This document shows, piece after piece, positions 1 to 4,904 of a stretch of DNA of 8,006 bases. How positions within the stretch are numbered: position 1 is the stretch's first letter; the number at the start of each line of letters is the position of its first letter. The position numbers were made by a program, and so were the translations under genes. The DNA comes from Minisyncoccota bacterium (GTDB lineage Bacteria; Patescibacteriota; Minisyncoccia; Phycocordibacterales; UBA1006): contig JAJOLB010000043.1 in assembly GCA_021129535.1 (NCBI GenBank), forward strand, positions 1-8,006, read 5' to 3'. The notes below the pieces were generated by a model, which saw only the letters and a list, made by a program, of their open reading frames with translations, was not told where the DNA came from and ran no database searches.

Positions 1-2182
1 ATCTGCCTACAACGCACAAAATACCGAGGATCGAATCTCAAAATTATGGGAAGATTCAGGTTTCTATAACCCTGATGAAATGATTGCAGCTGGATTAACC
101 AACCCAAATGCAGAACCATTTTCGATGGTTCTACCACCACCAAATGTCACAGGAACCTTACATACAGGACATGCCAGCATGCTCGCTATCGAAGACATTA
201 TGACGCGATATAATCGAATGCTCGGGAAACGTACATTATGGCTGCCTGGAACTGATCATGCAGCGATTGCCACACAGTCAAAGGTTGAGAAAATACTTGC
301 AAAAGAAAAAATTCGTAAACATGACCTTGGGCGGGAAAAATTTCTAAAACGTGTACACCAATTTGCACAGGAATCCCACGACACTATTGTGTCGCAGGCA
401 AAAAAAATGGGTGCGTCACTAGATTGGTCACGTGAGGCTTTTACCTTGGACAAAAAACGTGAACACGCTGTCTACACGGCGTTCGAGCGAATGTATGCCG
501 ACGGATTGGTTTACAAGGCTGACCGAATCGTAAACTGGGACGTGCGTGGTCAAACCGTAATATCGGATGATGAAATTGTGCATATTGAACGTGATGCAGA
601 AATGTATACCTTTAAATATTCAACTGAATTCCCTATTTCTATATCTACAACACGCCCAGAAACAAAGGTTGGTGATACTGCTGTTGCCGTTCACCCTGAT
701 GATGAACGCTATGCAAAATATATTGGAAAAACCTATGACATAAATTTCTGTGGTTCTGATATTGAAATTACCATTATTTCTGACCACCATGTTGACCCTG
801 AATTTGGAACAGGAGCATTAGGTGTAACACCAGCACATTCAATTGCTGACTGGGAAATTGCACAGCGAAATCCAGAACTAAAAATTCGAAAGGTTATAAA
901 TGAATATGGAAAAATGACCAACTGCGGTGAGATTCTAGAAGGAATGAAGGTTGCAGCTGCGCGCGAACATGTTGTTGAATGGTTATCAGAAAATGATCTC
1001 CTTGAAAACACAGAGGTAATTAAGCAAAATGTATCCACCGCAGAACGGACAGGTGGAATTATTGAACCTCTTCCTAAAATGCAATGGTGGATTGATACAG
1101 AGAAAAAATTTGCATTCAAAACCGACAAGATTGATGGTATCAAAAAGGGAGACATGGTTTCAATGAAGGAAGTCATGTTGCACGTTGTGCGAGATAAACA
1201 AATTGATATCTTACCGGCACGTTTTGAAAAAGTTTACTTTAACTGGATTGAAAATTTGCGTCCGTGGAATATTTCACGTCAGATTTGGTACGGACATCAA
1301 ATTCCGGTTTGGTACAAAGGTAGCGACATCCACATTGGAGCAACTGCCCCAGATGATTCTGGGTGGACACAAGATGAGGATACACTCGACACATGGTTTT
1401 CATCAGGTTTGTGGACATTTTCAACGCTTGGTTGGCCAAATGAAGACGCTGATGACTTTAAGACATACCATCCAACAACGATACTGGAAACAGGACACGA
1501 CATTATATTTTTCTGGGTTGCTCGAATGATATTAATGACAACCTATTTATTAGGTGATGTTCCATTCAAAACTACCTATCTACACGGAATGGTGCGTGAC
1601 AACAAGGGGCGAAAAATGTCTAAGTCACTTGGTAACATTGTAAATCCTGTGGATCTAATAAATAAGTATGGAACCGATGCATTACGTATGGCAATGATTG
1701 TCGGTAATGGGCCCGGAAATGACGTGAATCTGGATGAAAACAAAATTAAAGCCTATTCAAAATTTGGAAACAAATTATGGAATATCACGAGATTTATTCT
1801 AACAGAAACAGAAAATTTTGATGTAAATTCAAGTCCAGAATATTCAGAACGTGACAACGAACTTACTAAAAATCAAAATCTATTCTTGTCTGAAATAACA
1901 ACGGAAATGAATGAATTTCGATACTACATTGTATCAGAAAAAATATACCATTACACATGGGATATATTTGCAGGTGAAATATTAGAAGAGTCAAAAGCTA
2001 TTTTCGAAAATGGAACAGTTAGCGAGAAATCATCTCGCCAATATTTTTTAATAAATACATTAAAAAATACTTTAAAAACACTTCACCCATTCATGCCGTT
2101 TATAACCGAGGAAATTTGGCAGGAATTACCAAAATCAGAACATGACAGAGAAATCCTCATGACAGAATTATGGCCGGAATAA
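1..2182 (+). CDS. valS: Valyl-tRNA synthetase, 5' end cut off by the window edge
   Basis: Cytoplasmic class I aminoacyl-tRNA synthetase that charges tRNA-Val and edits mischarged threonine. The frame is open to the left edge. Before the first in-window ATG (position 80) it reads 26 typical ValRS N-terminal residues (YNAQNTEDRISKLWEDSGFY and on), so the true start lies upstream and probably only a few codons are missing. Visible motifs are HTGH (161-172, the HIGH signature) after PPPNVTG, the CP1 editing-domain TTRPET, GTGALGVTPAH (about 800-838), DTWFSS, and KMSKS (1613-1627). The protein ends soon after the anticodon-binding domain (HPFMPFITEEIWQELP, then TELWPE). Typical bacterial ValRS runs to about 860-950 residues with a C-terminal coiled-coil arm, which is absent here. 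The editing-site HDxxD motif reads HSIAD. The last 13 bases overlap the next gene. Identity is certain; the start is not visible. Confidence 0.97.
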   Translation, partial: SAYNAQNTEDRISKLWEDSGFYNPDEMIAAGLTNPNAEPFSMVLPPPNVTGTLHTGHASMLAIEDIMTRYNRMLGKRTLWLPGTDHAAIATQSKVEKILAKEKIRKHDLGREKFLKRVHQFAQESHDTIVSQAKKMGASLDWSREAFTLDKKREHAVYTAFERMYADGLVYKADRIVNWDVRGQTVISDDEIVHIERDAEMYTFKYSTEFPISISTTRPETKVGDTAVAVHPDDERYAKYIGKTYDINFCGSDIEITIISDHHVDPEFGTGALGVTPAHSIADWEIAQRNPELKIRKVINEYGKMTNCGEILEGMKVAAAREHVVEWLSENDLLENTEVIKQNVSTAERTGGIIEPLPKMQWWIDTEKKFAFKTDKIDGIKKGDMVSMKEVMLHVVRDKQIDILPARFEKVYFNWIENLRPWNISRQIWYGHQIPVWYKGSDIHIGATAPDDSGWTQDEDTLDTWFSSGLWTFSTLGWPNEDADDFKTYHPTTILETGHDIIFFWVARMILMTTYLLGDVPFKTTYLHGMVRDNKGRKMSKSLGNIVNPVDLINKYGTDALRMAMIVGNGPGNDVNLDENKIKAYSKFGNKLWNITRFILTETENFDVNSSPEYSERDNELTKNQNLFLSEITTEMNEFRYYIVSEKIYHYTWDIFAGEILEESKAIFENGTVSEKSSRQYFLINTLKNTLKTLHPFMPFITEEIWQELPKSEHDREILMTELWPE

Positions 2183-2859
2183 CTACAAATATAATTTTCA
2201 TAGCTCTTGTTACTGGAATTATACCAACATTACTATGGCTCTTTTTCTGGTTAAGAGAAGACAGGTTTCAACCAGAACCGCGAGGTCTTCTAGCGTTAAC
2301 ATTTATAGCAGGAGTTTTATCTGTATTCATTGTATTACCACTTGAAGGATTTATTAAGAGCACAGGAATCATAGGAACTGAAAAGATATTTATATTTGCA
2401 GCAGTAGAAGAACTTGTGAAATTTGGAGCTGTATTTTTAATAGATTTCAATTTATCATATCTAGACGAACCAATTGATTATGCAATTTATCTTATAACAG
2501 GTGCTCTTGGATTCGCAACAATGGAGAATGTTATGTTTTTATTGTCTCCAGGGCTTCAAACAGACATATCATTTATTATTGAAACCGGAACTCTTCGTTT
2601 TCTGGGGGCGACGATACTTCATAGCTTTCTTGCTGCAACACTTGGAATTATTCTAGGTTTTGTATTCTATAAAAAGAAGTTTACGAGAACTATCTTTATA
2701 TTTTTAGGACTTGGTGTTGTAACTATCTTGCATACAATATTCAATTACTTTATTATTAAGTATGTACAAATAGATGGATTTCTAACATTAGGAATTCTTT
2801 GGGTTGCGACCCTTATTATCATTTCACTCTTTGAACGTGTTCGTAGAGTTAACCACTAG
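2170..2859 (+). CDS. PrsW-family intramembrane metalloprotease
   Basis: A 229-residue, very hydrophobic protein with several membrane segments. It carries the PrsW/CAAX-protease-like signatures in the expected order: DRFQPEP (31-37) after the first helix, EELVK (80-84), D103 before GFATMEN (114-120), H151 in the HSFLAATLG helix (151-159), and HTIFN (188-192). The Glu and His residues are the presumed catalytic or metal-binding residues of the family. Characterised PrsW of Bacillus cleaves the anti-sigma factor RsiW; the substrate here cannot be told, and no anti-sigma or sigma gene is nearby. The ATG lies inside the end of valS in another frame (13-base overlap) and has no Shine-Dalgarno sequence, which suggests translational coupling. 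The hsp20 gene follows after 6 bases, so all three genes are probably one operon. Family assignment is strong, precise function open. Confidence 0.9.
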   Translation: MAGITTNIIFIALVTGIIPTLLWLFFWLREDRFQPEPRGLLALTFIAGVLSVFIVLPLEGFIKSTGIIGTEKIFIFAAVEELVKFGAVFLIDFNLSYLDEPIDYAIYLITGALGFATMENVMFLLSPGLQTDISFIIETGTLRFLGATILHSFLAATLGIILGFVFYKKKFTRTIFIFLGLGVVTILHTIFNYFIIKYVQIDGFLTLGILWVATLIIISLFERVRRVNH

Positions 2860-2865
2860 TTTATT

Positions 2866-3363
2866 ATGGCAAATAAAAAATCATTTTTTGAAAAATTAAC
2901 AGGAAGCATTAAGTTTAATAACGATGAAAAATACGAATCCTATGAGGAAGAATATTTGGAAGATACAGAAGAGGAAGATTCACGCAGGCTAGAAATCGAA
3001 TCAGGCGATGATCATGAAGAGGAAGAATATGAAGAAGAGGTAGGAGAGTTATCAATAGATATGCATAGAGTTGATAATGCCATTGTTATCAAAACAATGG
3101 TTGCAGGTATTAGTAAATCTGAAATTGACATCACACTGACGCGAGACATGATTGTTATTGAAGGGTCACGCAAAACGGACACCCTCGGGAAAACAAAAGA
3201 CACCTATTTTGAGGAATTATATTGGGGAGCATTTGAGCGAACAATAGAATTACCAGAGGAGGTAGATATTGAATTAGCTGAGGCTCACGAAAATCACGGA
3301 CTTCTTACACTTATCTTACCTCTTGTAGATAGACATCGACAGGCACGTTTAAAGATTAGGTAA
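2866..3363 (+). CDS. Hsp20 / alpha-crystallin family small heat-shock protein
   Basis: A 165-residue ATP-independent holdase chaperone, presumably cytosolic, that would bind unfolding proteins. The alpha-crystallin domain covers about residues 60-152 (IDMHRVDNAIVIKTMVAGI, then the EELYWGAFERTIELP strand) and ends in HGLLTLILP (144-152), the family's G-x-L-x-L-P type motif. The extreme C-terminus LKI (162-164) fits the I/L-x-I/V tail motif used in oligomer assembly. The N-terminal arm is unusual: residues 20-58 contain 23 Asp/Glu out of 39, where most small heat-shock proteins have a hydrophobic arm. The start is 6 bases after the prsW stop with no Shine-Dalgarno sequence. The gene is followed by about 70 bases without a gene and then a strong terminator. 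Confidence 0.93.
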   Translation: MANKKSFFEKLTGSIKFNNDEKYESYEEEYLEDTEEEDSRRLEIESGDDHEEEEYEEEVGELSIDMHRVDNAIVIKTMVAGISKSEIDITLTRDMIVIEGSRKTDTLGKTKDTYFEELYWGAFERTIELPEEVDIELAEAHENHGLLTLILPLVDRHRQARLKIR

Positions 3364-3435
3364 GCAAAAGAAGGAAGCTATTCCAAATTTATGGATAAAT
3401 GGATATTTCAAGGGATGTTCATTTTTTTTATGAAC

Positions 3436-3476
3436 AAATAAAAAAACAAGTCTATGTTAGACTTGTTTTTTTATTT
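3436..3476. terminator. Perfect bidirectional intrinsic terminator
   Basis: A perfect 19-bp inverted repeat (3436-3454 with 3458-3476) around a 3-base loop TGT. The inner stem is CAAGTCTA/TAGACTTG, and outer A-runs pair with T-runs, so either strand gives a stem followed by U-rich RNA. It lies downstream of hsp20 on the + strand and directly after tRNA-Phe on the - strand, so it can end both convergent units. Confidence 0.92.
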
Positions 3477-3479
3477 CTG

Positions 3480-3553
3480 TGCTCGGGGGCAGATTCGAAC
3501 TGCCGACACCTTGAGCTTCAATCAAGTGCTCTAACCAACTGAGCTACCCGAGC
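3480..3553 (-). tRNA. tRNA-Phe (anticodon GAA)
   Basis: The reverse strand folds into a full 74-base cloverleaf. Acceptor GCTCGGG pairs with CCCGAGC, D stem GCTC with GAGC, anticodon stem CTTGA with TCAAG around loop TTGAAGC (anticodon GAA), and T stem GGCAG with CTGCC around TTCGAAT. The discriminator base is A (3480). The 3' CCA is not encoded (ACAG follows), so a CCA-adding enzyme is needed. Only 3 bases separate its 3' end from the terminator at 3436-3476. A bulged hairpin ends one base before its 5' end. Confidence 0.97.
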
Positions 3554-3554
3554 A

Positions 3555-3589
3555 TAACCACCTGAATCACTATAATGATTCAGTGGTTA
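3555..3589 (-). other. Hairpin between the 118-residue protein gene and tRNA-Phe
   Basis: Arms 3555-3569 and 3576-3589 pair over 14 bp with one bulged C and a 6-base loop that contains part of the TAG stop codon of the upstream gene. One arm is coding sequence. There is no T-run after it; the 5' end of tRNA-Phe begins one base later instead. It could be a weak terminator, a 3'-end stabiliser of the upstream mRNA, or a processing structure in a joint mRNA-tRNA transcript. The pairing is visible; the role is inferred. Confidence 0.6.
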
Positions 3590-3926
3590 GTATATCCTTT
3601 TCTGAAAAAACTTCAAATATTTTACTAAGAACACCAACATCTTTGAAAAGAGAGCTTGGATCTCCTAATATATTTGTCGTTGTTTCTATTTCACTTTGTA
3701 TTGAGTCATAGGAACTAACAGCCTTTTGAACATATGGCCGAACAAAATAAAGAGCTCCACCCGTAACAAGAACAATTATCAGCCAATAAAAAATACGGGC
3801 AATAAACGTTCTTCTTATGTATGACTGAATTCTTTTAATTTTTTTTGTATTCTTGCGAGATAAATTGAGATTTTCTTTAAGGAGCTCATTATTCTCTTTT
3901 ATTATTTTGATAATATCAGGTTCCAT
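3570..3926 (-). CDS. Unrecognised single-pass membrane protein
   Basis: I do not recognise this 118-residue protein. Residues 1-38 are charged and probably helical or coiled-coil (repeated Asn/Leu/Lys/Glu, then KNTKKIKRIQSYIRR). A single hydrophobic segment spans about 42-62 (IARIFYWLIIVLVTGGALYF). The remaining 55 or so residues are polar, with SYDSIQSEIE and a C-terminal acidic end. The basic residues before the membrane segment suggest the N-terminus is cytoplasmic. The ATG has no Shine-Dalgarno sequence and lies 26 bases after tRNA-Arg, so the gene is probably read through from the tRNA-Arg promoter. tRNA-Phe follows 16 bases after the stop. It is considered real because of its length, clear protein-like composition and compact fit between the two tRNA genes. 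Confidence 0.8.
   Translation of the reverse strand: MEPDIIKIIKENNELLKENLNLSRKNTKKIKRIQSYIRRTFIARIFYWLIIVLVTGGALYFVRPYVQKAVSSYDSIQSEIETTTNILGDPSSLFKDVGVLSKIFEVFSEKDILTTESL
3589..3616 (-). promoter_or_regulatory. Possible promoter for tRNA-Phe inside the upstream gene
   Basis: On the - strand, TTGAAG (3616-3611) and TATACT (3594-3589, one mismatch to TATAAT) are 16 bases apart. Predicted initiation near 3582 would give tRNA-Phe its own short precursor. The -10 box overlaps the edge of the hairpin, and such boxes arise by chance in AT-rich DNA. Confidence 0.3.
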
Positions 3927-3952
3927 ATTTTATTAATATAACATATTTTGTG

Positions 3953-4025
3953 TGCCTCCACCAGGAATCGAACCTGGAGCCGCTCCTTAGGAGGGAGCTG
4001 TTTTATCCAATTAAACTATGGAAGC
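3953..4025 (-). tRNA. tRNA-Arg (anticodon CCT)
   Basis: The reverse strand folds as a 73-base cloverleaf. Acceptor GCTTCCA pairs with TGGAGGC (one G-T pair), D stem GTTT with AAAC, anticodon stem GCTCC with GGAGC around loop CTCCTAA (anticodon CCT, reading AGG), 4-base variable loop, and T stem CCAGG with CCTGG around TTCGATT. The discriminator is A (3953) and CCA is not encoded. It lies 26 bases upstream of the 118-residue protein gene, apparently with its own promoter. Confidence 0.96.
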
Positions 4026-4035
4026 AATATCAATC

Positions 4036-4064
4036 ATTATATTTGACTTTATTGTTTATGCAAA
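4036..4064 (-). promoter_or_regulatory. Promoter for tRNA-Arg
   Basis: On the - strand, TTTGCA (4064-4059, 4 of 6 to TTGACA) is followed after exactly 17 bases by a perfect TATAAT (4041-4036). Predicted initiation near 4029 leaves a leader of about 4 bases before the tRNA 5' end at 4025. Confidence 0.6.
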
Positions 4065-4065
4065 T

Positions 4066-4098
4066 AAAAAACACGGTGGTTAACCAGCATGTTTTTAT
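4066..4098 (-). terminator. Imperfect terminator after the glutaredoxin gene
   Basis: On the - strand, an A-run arm and a T-run arm (AAAAACA with TGTTTTT) enclose an inner stem around GGTTAACC with two mismatches. It starts a few bases after the glutaredoxin stop and is followed by T-rich sequence (TTTTTTATTT). The stem is weaker than the other terminators in the window. Confidence 0.55.
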
Positions 4099-4102
4099 AG
4101 AA

Positions 4103-4333
4103 TTAAGCTAAAAGCTCTTCAATTTTTGCCTGATTAAAACCGATGACAAATTCGTCTCCAATTTTAATAACAGGAACTCCCATTTGACCAGTCAACTCCA
4201 TCATCTCTGTCCGTTTTTCAGCATCCACTGAAACATCATGTTTTGTATAAGCAATTTCTTTTTCCTTAAAATAATCCTCAGCCATGTGACAAAAATGACA
4301 CGTTGGTGTTGAATACATTGTTACTTCTTTCAT
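4103..4333 (-). CDS. Glutaredoxin-like protein, YruB type
   Basis: A 76-residue thioredoxin-fold thiol oxidoreductase, presumably cytoplasmic. It has strand KEVTMYSTPT, the active site CHFC (12-15), the cis-proline region GVPVI (52-56), and GF followed by the terminal helix KIEELL. This matches the small glutaredoxin-like family with a C-x-x-C site, of the kind described as YruB-family or NrdH-like. The electron donor (thioredoxin reductase or glutathione) cannot be told, and no ribonucleotide reductase gene is nearby. The first ATG is used because the first beta strand begins right after it; the second ATG (codon 6) would cut that strand. There is no Shine-Dalgarno sequence. The gene has its own promoter and an imperfect terminator. 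Confidence 0.93.
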   Translation of the reverse strand: MKEVTMYSTPTCHFCHMAEDYFKEKEIAYTKHDVSVDAEKRTEMMELTGQMGVPVIKIGDEFVIGFNQAKIEELLA

Positions 4334-4368
4334 ATTTTTATAAAGTGTAATTAATTATTAATACATGA

Positions 4369-4398
4369 ATTATATCACAAAAAATATAATAAAAACAA
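4369..4398 (-). promoter_or_regulatory. Extended -10 promoter for the glutaredoxin gene
   Basis: On the - strand, TGATATAAT (4377-4369) is a perfect extended -10 box. TTGTTT (4398-4393) is a partial -35 box at 18 bases. Predicted initiation near 4362 gives a leader of about 29 bases before the ATG at 4333. Confidence 0.6.
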
Positions 4399-4406
4399 GA
4401 AACAGT

Positions 4407-4718
4407 TTAAGAAGAGTCAATAATTCGTATAATCTTTTCTCCAACCTCACCTACGTTATTGTTTTTTTTAAATTCCTCATCCAAACCTTCCTTAGAACTC
4501 AGTCTATCTATTTCGTTAATATAATGTTGTTTTTTTTTAATAAGAACATTATAAGTATCATCTATTTTTTGATGCTCTATTTGGGCTGACTGTTTTTTTT
4601 GATATGAATTAAAAACAGAAAAAAGTAAAAAAATGAGAACAAGAAAAATTACAACAAATGCAAGCGGATGGTAAAGTGGGTTTTTTTCTTGTTTTTTTCT
4701 TGAACGAAAGTCTTTCAT
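4407..4718 (-). CDS. DivIC/FtsB-like septum-formation initiator family protein
   Basis: A 103-residue bitopic membrane protein with a short basic cytoplasmic N-terminus (MKDFRSRKKQEK), one membrane helix (about 19-36), a coiled-coil-prone stretch (about 40-77, with IDDTYNVLIKKKQ and INEIDRL), and the C-terminal block SSKEGLDEEF then VGEKIIRIID. This order and the terminal block resemble the DivIC/FtsB family, which joins FtsL and FtsQ/DivIB in the divisome. No other division genes are in view, so the role is inferred from the architecture. An in-frame ATG at 4736 would add 6 residues, but it lies inside the -10 box and upstream of the predicted transcription start, so the start at 4718 is preferred. 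There is no Shine-Dalgarno sequence and no clear terminator after the stop. Confidence 0.82.
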   Translation of the reverse strand: MKDFRSRKKQEKNPLYHPLAFVVIFLVLIFLLFSVFNSYQKKQSAQIEHQKIDDTYNVLIKKKQHYINEIDRLSSKEGLDEEFKKNNNVGEVGEKIIRIIDSS

Positions 4719-4742
4719 AGTATATAGTATTATCATTATAAC
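4714..4742 (+). promoter_or_regulatory. Possible promoter for the 35-residue microprotein
   Basis: TTCATA (4714-4719, 4 of 6) and TATAAC (4737-4742, 5 of 6) are 17 bases apart, which predicts initiation near 4749 and an 18-base leader. It overlaps the divergent promoter and may be a chance match in AT-rich DNA. Confidence 0.35.
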
Positions 4743-4743
4743 A
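4735..4743 (-). promoter_or_regulatory. Extended -10 promoter for the DivIC/FtsB-like gene
   Basis: On the - strand, TGTTATAAT (4743-4735) is a perfect extended -10 box with no good -35 box. Predicted initiation near 4728 leaves about 10 bases before the ATG at 4718. The box overlaps the alternative ATG at 4736, so it decides the start. Confidence 0.62.
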
Positions 4744-4766
4744 TAATTAACAACCTATTTAGACAT

Positions 4767-4874
4767 ATGAATTTTTTTTCAAAAAAAGGACGAAAGCGGG
4801 TACAAAAAGCAATGGTATTTGTTGGTATTCTTGTTTCAATATCAATGGTATTACTTTACTCAGGTTTATTCTAA
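4767..4874 (+). CDS. 35-residue membrane microprotein
   Basis: A small reading frame with ATG at 4767 and TAA at 4872-4874. The product has a basic N-terminus (MNFFSKKGRKRVQK, 6 Lys/Arg in residues 6-14) and one hydrophobic helix (about 15-35, AMVFVGILVSISMVLLYSGL), so it should sit in the membrane with its N-terminus inside. Short basic-plus-one-helix proteins of this kind are frequent as unnamed proteins in reduced bacterial genomes; I cannot name a family. Support comes from its fit: it starts just after a divergent promoter region, fills the gap, and its stop codon runs directly into a strong terminator. It has no Shine-Dalgarno sequence, like its neighbours. It could be a chance frame, but a hydrophobic frame exactly filling a promoter-to-terminator unit makes that less likely. 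Confidence 0.65.
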   Translation: MNFFSKKGRKRVQKAMVFVGILVSISMVLLYSGLF

Positions 4875-4904
4875 AATAAAAAACCATATTTGGTTTTTTA
4901 TTTT
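4873..4904. terminator. Bidirectional terminator shared by the microprotein gene and lepA
   Basis: A perfect 14-bp inverted repeat (4873-4886 with 4891-4904), loop TATT, inner pairs CCA/TGG, and A/T runs that give a U-rich tail on both strands. The microprotein stop (4872-4874) and the lepA stop (4898-4900) both lie in or at its arms. Confidence 0.9.

Noticed and set aside
733..1176. Long - strand frame (147 codons) opposite valS
   Set aside because: It lies fully inside the conserved ValRS editing domain, has no recognisable motif and no promoter. It is a shadow frame.
1185..1529. + strand frame of 114 codons inside valS
   Set aside because: It is out of frame over conserved ValRS motifs (PWNISRQ, DTWFSS); the composition is unlike a real protein.
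3391..3441. 16-codon frame after hsp20 (MDKWIFQGMFIFFMNK)
   Set aside because: It is very short, has no promoter, and its only purine-rich stretch is about 15 bases upstream. It runs into the terminator stem and is probably chance.
4365..4589. + strand frame opposite the DivIC/FtsB-like gene
   Set aside because: It is rich in Phe/Ile/Asn from AT-rich antisense sequence, while the - strand gene has promoter and family features.
4719..4736. Upstream ATG adding six residues to the DivIC/FtsB-like protein
   Set aside because: It overlaps the extended -10 box and precedes the predicted transcription start.
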